A stretch of DNA of 64,000 nt from Bradyrhizobium sp. 132 (GTDB lineage: Bacteria; Pseudomonadota; Alphaproteobacteria; Rhizobiales; Xanthobacteraceae), in NCBI RefSeq assembly GCF_023074185.1, contig NZ_JADPKY010000094.1, positions 365,836 through 429,835 on the forward strand, written 5' to 3'. Every line of letters begins with the position of its first letter. The stretch's first letter is position 1. Both the position numbers and the translations under genes were made by a program. Positions 16,254-24,706 of this stretch are shown here, piece after piece. The notes under the pieces were generated by a model. It did no database searches. It was not told the DNA's origin and saw nothing but the letters and a program-made list of their open reading frames with translations.

Positions 16254-17876
16254 ATGATCCGCCTCGACAACGTCAGCAAGCAAGCCGGCCACCAGATCCT
16301 GTTCATCGAAGCTTCTGCCGCCCTCAATAAGGGCGAGAAGATCGGCCTTGTCGGCCCGAACGGCGCCGGCAAGACCACGCTATTCCGGATGATCGCCGGC
16401 GAGGAACTGCCCGACGAGGGGCAGGTCTCGACCGATCGCGGCATCACCATCGGCTATTTCAACCAGGACGTCGGCGAGATGGCCGGTCGCAGCGCCGTGG
16501 CCGAGGTCATGGACGGGGCAGGACCGGTGAGTGCGGTGGCCGCCGAGTTGCGCGAACTCGAGACGGCGATGGCCGATCCCGACAAAGCCGACCAGATGGA
16601 CGAGATCATCGCGCGTTACGGCGAGGTGCAGCACGCGTTCGAGGAGCTCGACGGCTACGCGCTCGACGGCCGTGCGCGCGAGGCGCTGTCAGGCCTCGGC
16701 TTCAGCCAGGAGATGATGGACGGCGACGTCGGCAAGCTCTCCGGCGGCTGGAAGATGCGGGTGGCGCTCGCCCGCATTCTCTTGATGCGTCCCGATGTCA
16801 TGCTGCTCGACGAGCCGAGCAACCATCTCGATCTCGAAAGCCTGATCTGGCTGGAAAAATTCCTGCACGATTACGAAGGCACGCTGTTGATGACCTCGCA
16901 CGACCGCGAGTTCATCAACCGCGTGATTTCGAAAGTCGTCGAGATCGATAGCGGCTCGCTGACGACCTATGCCGGCGATTACGAGTTCTACGAGCAGCAG
17001 CGGGCGCTGAACGAGAAGCAGCAGCAGGCGCAGTTCGAGCGCCAGCAGGCGATGCTCGCCAAGGAGATCAAGTTCATCGAGCGCTTCAAGGCGCGCGCGT
17101 CTCATGCCGCTCAGGTGCAGAGCCGGGTGAAGAAGCTCGACAAGATCGAGCGGGTCGAGCCGCCGCGCCGCCGCCAGACGGTGGCGTTCGATTTTCTGCC
17201 CGCGCCGCGCTCGGGCGAGGACGTCGTGGCGTTGAAGAACGTCTACAAGGGCTATGGCAGCAAGCGCATCTATGACGGCCTCGATTTCATGATCCGCCGC
17301 CGCGAGCGCTGGTGCGTGATGGGCATCAACGGCGCCGGCAAGTCGACGCTGCTCAAGTTGATCGCCGGCGCGAGCGAGCCCGACAAGGGCACCGTGGCGG
17401 TGGGCGGCAGCGTCAAGATGGGCTATTTTGCCCAGCACGCCATGGACCTGCTCGACGGCGAGCACACCGTGTTCCAGTCGCTGGAAGAACAGTTTCCGAC
17501 CGCGGGGCAGGGATCATTGCGCGCGCTCGCCGGCTGTTTCGGCTTCTCCGGCGACGACGTGGAGAAGCGCTGCCGCGTGCTGTCAGGCGGCGAGAAGGCA
17601 CGCCTGGTGATGGCCAAGATGCTGTTCGATCCGCCGAATTTTCTGGTGCTGGACGAGCCGACCAACCATCTCGATCTCGCCACCAAGGAAATGCTGATCA
17701 CGGCGCTGTCGGATTTCGAGGGCACCATGCTGTTCGTCTCGCACGACCGGCATTTTCTCAGCGTTCTGTCGAACCGCGTGCTGGAGCTGACGCCGGAGGG
17801 CATCCACCAGTTTGGCGGCGGCTACACCGAATACGTCGCGCGCACGGGGCAGGAAGCGCCGGGGCTGCGGAGCTAG
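16254..17876 (+). CDS. ABC-F family ATPase (ribosome-associated type)
   Basis: 540 residues with two ABC cassettes and no membrane segments. Cassette 1 has Walker A GPNGAGKT near 34, signature LSGGWKMR and Walker B VMLLDEPSNHLD. Cassette 2 has GINGAGKST near 360, LSGGEKARL and FLVLDEPTNHLD. Between them lies the ABC-F linker, rich in Gln/Glu/Arg (YEQQRALNEKQQQ and a following basic helix). ABC-F proteins act in translation or antibiotic resistance at the ribosomal E-site; this one is closest in layout to the YbiT/EttA/Uup housekeeping groups. The ATG is at 16254. Confidence 0.95.
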   Translation: MIRLDNVSKQAGHQILFIEASAALNKGEKIGLVGPNGAGKTTLFRMIAGEELPDEGQVSTDRGITIGYFNQDVGEMAGRSAVAEVMDGAGPVSAVAAELRELETAMADPDKADQMDEIIARYGEVQHAFEELDGYALDGRAREALSGLGFSQEMMDGDVGKLSGGWKMRVALARILLMRPDVMLLDEPSNHLDLESLIWLEKFLHDYEGTLLMTSHDREFINRVISKVVEIDSGSLTTYAGDYEFYEQQRALNEKQQQAQFERQQAMLAKEIKFIERFKARASHAAQVQSRVKKLDKIERVEPPRRRQTVAFDFLPAPRSGEDVVALKNVYKGYGSKRIYDGLDFMIRRRERWCVMGINGAGKSTLLKLIAGASEPDKGTVAVGGSVKMGYFAQHAMDLLDGEHTVFQSLEEQFPTAGQGSLRALAGCFGFSGDDVEKRCRVLSGGEKARLVMAKMLFDPPNFLVLDEPTNHLDLATKEMLITALSDFEGTMLFVSHDRHFLSVLSNRVLELTPEGIHQFGGGYTEYVARTGQEAPGLRS

Positions 17877-17947
17877 CATTCCGCTACGCGCCTTGACCCG
17901 TTGCTGCCGCCCGCTACGCTCCTTCCAAAAAGGGGAGCGAAACAAAC

Positions 17948-18823
17948 ATGAAGCAACTCCGGATCGGCGACATCACCATCGATGCGGTGATCGAACGGGA
18001 AGGGCCGTGGCGGCGGCCGCAGGATTTTTTCCCGGCCTATGACGAGGGCGTGTTCAAGCGCCATCTGCCGACGATGGAGCCTGAGGTGTTCGACGCCGCG
18101 CGCGGCATGATGGTGATCACCTATCAGACCTTCGTGGTGCGGACGCCACGCTACACTATTCTGGTCGACACCTGCACCGGCGAGGACAAGGGCCATCCGC
18201 CGCCGTTCGATTTTCCGGGCAAGGAGCGCTGGCGCAACGAATTGTTCGCGCTTGGCATCGGCTTCGAGCAGATCGACTACGTCTTCTGCACGCATCTGCA
18301 TATCGACCACACCGGCTGGAATACGAGCTTGCGCGACGGGCGCTGGGTGCCGACGTTTCCGAATGCGAAATACGTCTTCCACAGGGGTGAGTATGCGGCA
18401 TGGGAGGCGGAGAATGCCAAGGGCAGCAATCCGCCCGGCACCGTGTTTCGCGACAATTGCCTGCCGATCGTCGAAGCCGGGCAGGCGCTATTGGTCGATG
18501 ATGATTACGCGTTAGACGACACCGTCACGCTGACGCCGACGCCGGGGCATTCGCCCTGTCATTGCTGCGTGAACATTTTCTCAAAAAGCCAGCGGGCGGT
18601 GGTCGCCGGCGATCTCATGCATCACCAGATCCAGTGCCGCGAGCCGGACTGGTCGGCGAAGCCGGATTGGGATGCCAGGCAATCAGCGGTGTCACGGCGG
18701 AAGTTTTTCGCCTCCGTTGCCGATACCGACACGCTGATCCTGCCGGTGCATTTCCCGACGCCGACGGTGGGGCTGATCAAGCCGCTCGGTGGAGCGCTCG
18801 ATTATCGCTTCAAGCGGGAGTAG
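17948..18823 (+). CDS. MBL-fold metallo-hydrolase
   Basis: 291 residues with the metallo-beta-lactamase signature HLHIDHTGW near residue 118 and further metal ligands in PTPGHSPCH near 200 and VVAGDLMHH near 225. The late VHFPTPTVG segment supplies the last His. Residues before the motif (YQTFVVRTPRYTILVDTCTGEDKG) are typical of the lactonase/quorum-quenching-like branch. GGGAGCGAAACAAAC precedes the ATG. Substrate not predictable. Converges with the asparaginase gene, with 16 bp between stops. Confidence 0.92.
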   Translation: MKQLRIGDITIDAVIEREGPWRRPQDFFPAYDEGVFKRHLPTMEPEVFDAARGMMVITYQTFVVRTPRYTILVDTCTGEDKGHPPPFDFPGKERWRNELFALGIGFEQIDYVFCTHLHIDHTGWNTSLRDGRWVPTFPNAKYVFHRGEYAAWEAENAKGSNPPGTVFRDNCLPIVEAGQALLVDDDYALDDTVTLTPTPGHSPCHCCVNIFSKSQRAVVAGDLMHHQIQCREPDWSAKPDWDARQSAVSRRKFFASVADTDTLILPVHFPTPTVGLIKPLGGALDYRFKRE

Positions 18824-18839
18824 GGCGACAGCGGATGAT

Positions 18840-19931
18840 CTAATAAGTGTAGAACATCCGCTGGATCTCCTTGCTGTCGGTCGTCTTGGTCAGCGCCAGC
18901 ATCAGCAAAATACGCGCCTTCTGAGGATTAAGCGTATCCGAGACGATGAAGTCGTGTTCGTCGTCCTTGGCTTCCCCATTGCGCGCGACGATGCCGTTCC
19001 CGACACGGCTGCTGCGAACGATCGCGACCCCCTTCTTGTGGGCGTCATCGAGAGCTGGCTCGACCGCGGGCCGGGCAAGGCTGCCATCACCGACGCCAGC
19101 ATGCACGATCCCCTTCGCCCCGGCAGCGACAAAAGCGTCGATCGCGAGCCGGTTCATGTTGGCGTAGCCGTAGACAATGTCGACTTGCGGCAGGACATCG
19201 AGGTTAGAAACGTCAAATTCGGAGTCCGCCGTGTGCCGGCGCGTCGATTGACGATAGAAGTACGGCTTGTTGCCCTGCATGTAGCCGAGAAAGCCGAGTT
19301 CGGGTGTGCGGAAGGTGTCTGCCGTCGAGGTGTTGCTCTTGGTCACCTCGCGCGCCGCGTTGATCTGATCGTTGAGAGCAACGAGCATGCCCTTGCCGAC
19401 CGCCTCGTCACTGCCTGCGAGGATCACCGCATTAAAGAGGTTGATCGGCCCATCCGCGCTGATCGCTGTCGATGGCCGCATCGCGCCCGCGATGACGACA
19501 GGTTTCCTGCTCTTGACAACCAGGTTCAAAAAATAGCTGGTTTCCTCGATCGTATCAGTCCCGTGCGTGATCACAATCCCATCGACGTCGTCCTGCGCGA
19601 GGAGCGAGTTGACGCGCTTTGCAAGCTTCAGCCAGTAGTCATTGTTCATGTTCTCGCTGGCGATCTGGAAAACCTGCTCGCCCTTGACGTTAGCCACGGT
19701 TTTCAGTTCGGGGACGGCGTTCAGGAGGGTCTCTATGCCCACCGTGGCTGCGGTGTAACCGACCACGGTGGTGCTGCTCGCCCCCGTGCCGGCGATCGTG
19801 CCGCCGGTTGCCAGAACCATGACGTTGGGCAGACCGGAGCCCCTTGCGTTCGCGACGTCAAAACTGATGAGCAGCGCGAACAGAAAGCTCATTGTCGCCA
19901 TTATCTGACCACGCACTCGAAGTTGCCACAT
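18840..19931 (-). CDS. ansB: Periplasmic type II L-asparaginase
   Basis: 363 residues. The ATG at 19931 has a good ribosome binding site (AGGGAGG, 7 bp upstream) and leads into a signal peptide (about residues 1-29). Both active-site signatures are intact: ATGGTIAGTG near 41 with the nucleophilic Thr at about 45, and HGTDTIEET near 123 with the Thr-Asp pair. Then come AMRPSTAISADGPINLFNA and GIVHAGVGDGS. It hydrolyses asparagine (and perhaps glutamine) to aspartate and ammonia outside the cytoplasm. Length matches type II enzymes with their signal. It is monocistronic. Confidence 0.95.
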   Translation of the reverse strand: MWQLRVRGQIMATMSFLFALLISFDVANARGSGLPNVMVLATGGTIAGTGASSTTVVGYTAATVGIETLLNAVPELKTVANVKGEQVFQIASENMNNDYWLKLAKRVNSLLAQDDVDGIVITHGTDTIEETSYFLNLVVKSRKPVVIAGAMRPSTAISADGPINLFNAVILAGSDEAVGKGMLVALNDQINAAREVTKSNTSTADTFRTPELGFLGYMQGNKPYFYRQSTRRHTADSEFDVSNLDVLPQVDIVYGYANMNRLAIDAFVAAGAKGIVHAGVGDGSLARPAVEPALDDAHKKGVAIVRSSRVGNGIVARNGEAKDDEHDFIVSDTLNPQKARILLMLALTKTTDSKEIQRMFYTY

Positions 19932-20114
19932 CTCGACCTCCCTTTTCTAGAAAGCCATGTCGATGCGCCCCATTTCGCTCAGCACTGCATGATCCGTCAG
20001 CCCAGGCCTTCTGTCTAGGGTGGCGATGGTTTCGGATGATTTGGTTTGGGCGGTCGGCGCGCGCGGGAGGCGGCAAAAGTTCTTCGCCTCTGTTATTCGG
20101 AAACACACACGCGA

Positions 20115-20137
20115 ATGGCCGGGACAAGCCCGGCCAT
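20115..20137. repeat. REP-like palindrome
   Basis: ATGGCCGGG and CCCGGCCAT form a perfect 9-bp inverted repeat around ACAAG, followed by GACG. This is the core of a palindromic unit often seen between Bradyrhizobium genes, an attribution from memory. It sits downstream of the PsiF gene and upstream of asparaginase, and could act as a 3' hairpin for the PsiF gene. Confidence 0.7.
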
Positions 20138-20191
20138 GACGCAGTTCGTTTGGCGATTGCGCGCTAAAGCAACAGCAAATTCGCAGCGCGA

Positions 20192-20440
20192 TTACGCGCC
20201 GACTTCGCACTTCTTCATGAAGCTGTTCTTGGCGGCGCCGGCGAGCGGCTTGCCGTCGGCGCTGACCGCCTTTGGCGCGCAGGCGTCCGCCTTGCATTTC
20301 TTCATGAACGACGTCTTCGCCGCACCGGCGAGCGCCTTGCCGTCCTTGCCGACCGCCTTGCTCTCGCAGGTGTCGTCCGCGAAAGCCGAACCCACTGCAA
20401 AGGTGGCAACGATCGCAGCCAGGAAAATCCGCTTCATCAT
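20192..20440 (-). CDS. Secreted PsiF-repeat protein
   Basis: 82 residues from the ATG at 20440, 6 bp after GGGAG. A Sec signal (MMKRIFLAAIVATFAVGSAFA) precedes two near-identical PsiF repeats: CESKAVGKDGKALAGAAKTS-FMKKC and CAPKAVSADGKPLAGAAKNS-FMKKC. Each carries two Cys, so each unit may close a disulphide in the periplasm. PsiF is a phosphate-starvation-induced protein of E. coli with unknown function. No Pho box was recognised in the short upstream region. Confidence 0.88.
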   Translation of the reverse strand: MMKRIFLAAIVATFAVGSAFADDTCESKAVGKDGKALAGAAKTSFMKKCKADACAPKAVSADGKPLAGAAKNSFMKKCEVGA

Positions 20441-20629
20441 GATTGTCTCCCTAAACCAAAAGATGGCGAGCGGATTGGAACTGGGAATCGTGGCGCAATC
20501 AAGCAGGATCGGCGCCTGTGGCGCCATTTTGATCACCCGCGGGGGAGGATTGCGGCGTGTTGCGCTGCGCGCTGACCTGGCCGGGCAACCCTGCTAGCTT
20601 CGGCCGAGTTTAGCTGGAGGAGCATCGTG

Positions 20630-21052
20630 ATGGACGCCGTGATCCCGAAAGTGCCGGAGGCCGCCGCTGATCAGCATTCGCATCTGGTCCGGCCTCAAGA
20701 GATGGAATGGCAGAAGACGCGCGGTCTGATGACCGCCCTGATGCGCTTTGCGCCGGGATCGGTGCTGCCCGATCACGAGCATGTCGGCGTCGAGCAGAGT
20801 TACGTCATCGAGGGCGCTCTCGTCGACAAGGAGGGGCCGGCCAAGGGGATCGCCTGCAAGGCCGGCGAATTCATCTGGCGCGAGGCGGGCAGCCGGCATG
20901 CCGCCTGGTGCCCGGAGGGTGCCTTGATCCTGGCGATCTTCCAGGTGCCGAACAAGTTCTTCGAATCCGACGGCCGCGTCGTCGATGCCGCCGGGCAGGA
21001 TTGGGACGAAACGTGGGGGCGCACCGACGCGCAACCGGCGCGGCGCGCCTAG
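20630..21052 (+). CDS. Cupin-domain protein (ChrR-like)
   Basis: About 140 residues from the ATG at 20630, with GGAGGAG 6-7 bp upstream. The GTG just before it is equally open, but the spacing favours the ATG. The single cupin barrel shows the first motif as GSVLPDHEHVGVEQSYVIEGAL (G-H-E-H ligands plus Glu) and the second as AGEFIWREAGSRHAAW with the last His. It is a cytoplasmic metal-binding barrel; the substrate is unknown. It converges on an esterase gene with only a few bases between stops. Confidence 0.88.
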   Translation: MDAVIPKVPEAAADQHSHLVRPQEMEWQKTRGLMTALMRFAPGSVLPDHEHVGVEQSYVIEGALVDKEGPAKGIACKAGEFIWREAGSRHAAWCPEGALILAIFQVPNKFFESDGRVVDAAGQDWDETWGRTDAQPARRA

Positions 21053-21057
21053 CGGTC

Positions 21058-22020
21058 TCATACGCCCCGCGCGAGCAGCGCCTTGAAGTCCGCGCGTGCA
21101 CGCTGCGCTTCGGCGCGCGCCACCTCGGAGGCGTCGCCGAGGCCGAAATAGCCGTGGATCAGGCCGGCGCCCTCATGATGCTTCACCCGCACACCGGCCG
21201 TCTCCAGCGCCCGTGCATAGGCCGCGCCCTCGTCGCGCAGGGGATCGTACCAGGCTGTGGTGACGATCGCGGGCGCGACGCCGGCGAGCGATGTGGCGCG
21301 TAGCGGTGAAACGCGCCAGTCCGTCGCGTGAGCCGGATCGGCGAGATAGTGGCCGCAAAACCACTCCATCACGGCGCGCGAGAGGAAGTAGCCTTCGGCA
21401 TTCTCGGCGCGCGAGGGAAAGGGCGCGTTCTCGCGCGGGTCCGCATAGCTGCCAACCACGTCGGTCACGGGATAGACCAGGAGTTGCGCGGCGAGCTTGA
21501 TGCCGGCGTCGCGGCAGGCGATCGCGGTGGTGGCGGCGAGATTGCCGCCGGCGCTGTCGCCGGCAACGCCGAGGCGTTTTGCATCGCCGCCAAATTCCGC
21601 GACGCGGTTGAACATGTCGCTGACCGCGGCGAAGGCGTCCTCGAAGGCGCCGGGAAAGCGCGTCTCCGGCGGCCGCCGGTAGTCGACGGAGATAACGACG
21701 GCGCCGGTCTCGATCGCAAGGTTGCGCGCCTGCCGGTCATGGGTCTCGAGGTCGCCCGCGACCCAGCCGCCACCATGGAAGAACACCACGGTCGGCGCGG
21801 GATTGGTGCCGACCCGGTAGACCCGTGCATCGAGCGGGCCAGCGCCGCCTTTCACCTTGATATCCGCGACGATGTCGACCGGCGGCGGCGCTATGGCCGC
21901 GCGCGAGGCAGCCAGTGCGCGCAAGGAATCGCGGGCGCTCTGTGGCGTCATCGTCGTGTGATCGCGCATCGGCAGCAGCGGAATGATCTGGGCGATGACG
22001 GGATCGAGCGGTGCGGCCAT
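21058..22020 (-). CDS. Alpha/beta-hydrolase of the hormone-sensitive-lipase family
   Basis: 320 residues from the ATG at 22020, which follows GAGGATCCC; an in-frame ATG further up lacks a ribosome binding site. Clear family IV esterase features: oxyanion hole HGGGW near residue 84, nucleophile elbow GDSAGG near 155, the acid in YDPLRDEG near 260 and the His in LIHGYFGLGD near 290. It likely hydrolyses short-chain esters in the cytosol. The divergent nitroreductase starts about 115 bp away. Confidence 0.92.
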   Translation of the reverse strand: MAAPLDPVIAQIIPLLPMRDHTTMTPQSARDSLRALAASRAAIAPPPVDIVADIKVKGGAGPLDARVYRVGTNPAPTVVFFHGGGWVAGDLETHDRQARNLAIETGAVVISVDYRRPPETRFPGAFEDAFAAVSDMFNRVAEFGGDAKRLGVAGDSAGGNLAATTAIACRDAGIKLAAQLLVYPVTDVVGSYADPRENAPFPSRAENAEGYFLSRAVMEWFCGHYLADPAHATDWRVSPLRATSLAGVAPAIVTTAWYDPLRDEGAAYARALETAGVRVKHHEGAGLIHGYFGLGDASEVARAEAQRARADFKALLARGV

Positions 22021-22136
22021 GGGATCCTCACAGGGTTCTTGGTCTTGCTTGCGGGTTAGCATAGATATTGCGCGCCGCATCGGCAACCGCTCGCATGTTG
22101 CGATGCCAGGGGATGAACGGGCAGGGAGGTCTTGAG

Positions 22137-22814
22137 GTGGAATTCGAAACGCTGGTCCAGTCGCGCCGCAGCGTGCGTGGCTTCAGGAACGAGCCGGTGC
22201 CGCGCGCGATGATCGAGGCGATCATCGACAGCGCCAAGCGTGCGCCGTCGTCGATGAACACCCAGCCCTGGCATGTCCACGTGCTCACAGGCAGCCCGCT
22301 GGAACAGCTGCGCCGGCGCAACATGCAAGAAATGGTCGGCGGCGCCAAGGTCAAGCGCGACATCGTCAGCCACGGCGAGTACCAGGGCGTTCACCGGACA
22401 CGGCAGGTCGACATCGCCAAGCAATTGTTCGGCGCGATGGGGATCGCGCGCGACGACAAGCCGATGCGGCAGGACTGGGTGCTGCGCGGCTTCCGCCAGT
22501 TCGACGCGCCGGTCTCGCTGGTGCTGACGTATGATCGCGTGCTGGATCCCGGCGCAGTCTGCCATTTCGATCTGGGCGCGCTCTGCTACGGCATCGTGCT
22601 CGCGGCCTGGGACCGCGGTCTCGGTTCGGTGATCAACGGGCAGGGCATCATGCGCTCCGACATCGTGCGCGAGGTCGCAAACGTTCCGGAGGACGAGGTG
22701 ATCATGACCTGCGTCGCGATGGGCTATCCCGACGACAACTTTGCCGCGAACGGGGTGCGCTCGGACCGCGAGGGCAATGACGATTTCGTTCGCTATGTCG
22801 GATTCGCCGAGTAG
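22137..22814 (+). CDS. Nitroreductase family FMN enzyme
   Basis: 225 residues from the GTG at 22137, chosen because GGGAGG stands 7 bp upstream and because the family starts just before the R-SVR-F motif (VQSRRSVRGFRNEPVP). Further marks are AKRAPSSMNTQPWHVHVLTG (FMN binding), ALCYGIVLAAWDRGLGSV and a late VAMGYPDD. These reductases use NAD(P)H and FMN to reduce nitro-aromatics, quinones or flavins. The stop codon lies inside a 14-bp tandem duplication. Confidence 0.9.
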   Translation: MEFETLVQSRRSVRGFRNEPVPRAMIEAIIDSAKRAPSSMNTQPWHVHVLTGSPLEQLRRRNMQEMVGGAKVKRDIVSHGEYQGVHRTRQVDIAKQLFGAMGIARDDKPMRQDWVLRGFRQFDAPVSLVLTYDRVLDPGAVCHFDLGALCYGIVLAAWDRGLGSVINGQGIMRSDIVREVANVPEDEVIMTCVAMGYPDDNFAANGVRSDREGNDDFVRYVGFAE

Positions 22815-22834
22815 TGCACGTCGAGTAGTGCACG
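22808..22834. repeat. 14-bp tandem duplication across the nitroreductase stop codon
   Basis: CGAGTAGTGCACGT at 22808-22821 is followed directly by CGAGTAGTGCACG at 22822-22834. The TAG stop is in the first copy, so the duplication leaves the protein unchanged. A further triplicated CACTAG-type unit lies 320 bp downstream. Confidence 0.8.
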
Positions 22835-22957
22835 CAGAGGAGATTATTCTCTCGACGATTTTTTTGGCGTAGAGCCAAGCGGCCTCTTGCAATCTCGATC
22901 ATGCAGGAGGAACAATATGCGGACTGAGAGGTTTGTTGCTGGCGCGAGGGAATTGAC

Positions 22958-23161
22958 ATGCGGCGGCTGGCTAGCCTGGTTCGGCGGTTCTTCGGCCCGC
23001 GGGTGCGGCGCCCGATCGATGATGATCCAACTCTTCCTTTCACACCCGACGAACTCGGCCGGCTGATCCGCAGCGGGCGGCACGAGGACATGAAGCTGCT
23101 GGCCGAAGGGCTGGCCTGCCGGTCCATCCCGCGCCGCGCCAGACATCGCGCCGCGCACTAG
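22958..23161 (+). CDS. Small basic protein, unknown
   Basis: 67 residues (MRRLASLVRRFFGPRVRRPI, then DDDPTLPFTPDELGRLIRSGR and HEDMKLLAEGLACRS). GAGGG lies 7-8 bp before the ATG. An amphipathic Arg-rich N-terminus is followed by an acidic linker and a short helix. I do not recognise it. The codon pattern is better than in the opposite frame. Its stop lies at the beginning of a triplicated 13-bp repeat. Confidence 0.5.
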   Translation: MRRLASLVRRFFGPRVRRPIDDDPTLPFTPDELGRLIRSGRHEDMKLLAEGLACRSIPRRARHRAAH

Positions 23162-23193
23162 ACTTGGGCACTAGACTTGCGCACTAGACTTGG
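23155..23193. repeat. 13-bp unit repeated three times
   Basis: GCACTAGACTTG followed by G, C and G occurs three times in perfect tandem (23155-23167, 23168-23180, 23181-23193). The first copy supplies the TAG stop of the 67-residue gene, and each copy holds a CTAG. Downstream is the end of the HD-GYP gene on the other strand. Confidence 0.9.
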
Positions 23194-23213
23194 GTCGAGA
23201 CGGGTTGCTGCGC

Positions 23214-24335
23214 TCACCTCGTGAGAGCGACCTGCCTGAACGCGGTCAGCAGTGCCTTCTCCAGCTTTCCGCTCATCCCGCAGAGAATGTCATAGGCCTC
23301 GCCGCGTGGCAGTGTCGGCTTGTAATGCCGATACTCGATCAGGGCCGCGAAGATGTCCGAGATCGTGAGAATCCGCACGACGTCGCCGATGCTCTCGGCC
23401 CCGAGCGCATCCGGATAGCCGCTGCCGTCGAGAAATTCGTGATGGTGGCGCACGGCGTCGAGGATCTCCGGAGATATTTTCTCGTGATCCTTCAGGAAGT
23501 CGTAGCCCGCGGCCGGATGCGTCTCGATCATGGTGCGCTCGTCCGCATCGAGGCGGCCGGGCTTGTCCAGGATCGCGAGCGGGATCTGCGCCTTGCCGAT
23601 ATCGTGGAACATGGCGGCCGAATACAGCCGCTCGAGATCGGCCCGGCCCACGCCGAGACTCAGCCCGAAGTCGATCGCCACGCCGGTCACGAGCAGGCAA
23701 TGCTGGTAGGTTCCCTCGTGGTGGCGCCGCACCGTGGTGAGCCACTCGGACAGGCCATGCTGGGTGATGCGATCGGCGATCTGGCGGCCGGCTTCCTTCG
23801 TGCCGTCGACGTCAAGGGGCTCGCCGAGCGTGACGGCCGTGAACATCGAAGCGATGGCGGTCGCCGCGGTTTCGACTGCATTGTCCGGCTGCGGCGCGTG
23901 ACCTGAGGAAGCAGACGCCTCTTCGGCGGGATCAGCCAGCGCTGCCAGCAGCTTGATCTTGTCGATCGTCCCGGGAAGGACGAGCGTGGCCCCGAGCGCG
24001 TAGGCCTGCGAGATACTCATGTGAGAGGAGTGCTCGACCAGGAAGATGCGCTTCGTCGCCTTCGCGAGCTTTGCGGCTCGTTTCTTGATGGCCGCAACGG
24101 TGTGAACGTCACGCAATTCCGCACGGATGACGATCGCGAACGGCACCTGGGACAGCTTGGCTTCCGCGTCGAGCCGTTCGCCTGCGACGGCAAACTGTTG
24201 CGCGAGAATCGAACAGACGCTCGACAATTTGTCGGAGGAATCAGCCAGCACATGCACGAACGCGCGTGCCGCTTCCTTCTCTCGGATGCCGCCGTCGCTT
24301 TTGACCGGGCGGGATATGGTTCGCGCGTTCTGCAC
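23214..24335 (-). CDS. HD-GYP domain protein, probable c-di-GMP phosphodiesterase
   Basis: 373 residues. The C-terminal HD-GYP domain (about 180-373) has all key residues: HHEGTYQHC, FHDIGK with His244-Asp245, IETHPAAGYDFL near 272, and HHHEFLDGSGYP ending near 308, so the GYP signature is intact. The N-terminal 140 residues look like a degenerate receiver fold. The domain cleaves the second messenger c-di-GMP. It is the last of three genes (DUF2336, PilZ, HD-GYP) in one direction; the PilZ stop is about 50 bp upstream. Confidence 0.92.
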   Translation of the reverse strand: MQNARTISRPVKSDGGIREKEAARAFVHVLADSSDKLSSVCSILAQQFAVAGERLDAEAKLSQVPFAIVIRAELRDVHTVAAIKKRAAKLAKATKRIFLVEHSSHMSISQAYALGATLVLPGTIDKIKLLAALADPAEEASASSGHAPQPDNAVETAATAIASMFTAVTLGEPLDVDGTKEAGRQIADRITQHGLSEWLTTVRRHHEGTYQHCLLVTGVAIDFGLSLGVGRADLERLYSAAMFHDIGKAQIPLAILDKPGRLDADERTMIETHPAAGYDFLKDHEKISPEILDAVRHHHEFLDGSGYPDALGAESIGDVVRILTISDIFAALIEYRHYKPTLPRGEAYDILCGMSGKLEKALLTAFRQVALTR

Positions 24336-24385
24336 GGTTGACCTGAATTATGCTGGAACTGGATGGGGCTGATGAATCCTTGGGC

Positions 24386-24706
24386 CTATTTCCTCTGAGC
24401 GGCAGTCTGCGCGGCTGCTGCCGGTTTCTTCTTGCTATCTGCGGTGATGAAGTGAACGCCGGCCGTGGTGCCGTCGATCCACACCAGTTCGCAGCGCCGG
24501 AAGGCGAGACCGGTCGAGGACAGCAGCAGGAAGAACTCCTTGGCCTGGAGCACGTCGAGCGTGCCTTCAACCTCGATCTTCGCGCCGCTCTGAGACACGT
24601 CGAGCAGGATGCAGCTGCGTCGCCAGGTGCCGTCCGAGCCCATCAGCTTGACGCCCTGCTTGTGATCCATCCGCACGCGAAGCGCCTTGCGACCATCGAA
24701 CTTCAT
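24386..24706 (-). CDS. PilZ-domain protein
   Basis: 106 residues. The N-terminal RKALRVRMD resembles the RxxxR c-di-GMP-binding arm, and DVSQSGAKI is the DxSxxG part of the PilZ motif. FFLLLSSTGLAFRRCELVWIDG follows as the barrel. A Lys/Ala/Gln-rich tail ends it. The ATG overlaps the stop of the DUF2336 gene (ATGA), indicating translational coupling. Together with the HD-GYP gene downstream it suggests a c-di-GMP input/output module. Confidence 0.88.
   Translation of the reverse strand: MKFDGRKALRVRMDHKQGVKLMGSDGTWRRSCILLDVSQSGAKIEVEGTLDVLQAKEFFLLLSSTGLAFRRCELVWIDGTTAGVHFITADSKKKPAAAAQTAAQRK

Noticed and set aside
18789..20018. Plus-strand open frame of about 409 residues opposite the asparaginase
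   Set aside because: The asparaginase motifs are complete on the minus strand; the plus frame lacks a plausible start or motif.
22917..23067. Short frame with AGGAGGA before an ATG at 22917
   Set aside because: The product (MRTERFVAGARELTCGGWLA...) has no sensible composition; the overlapping frame from 22958 is better.
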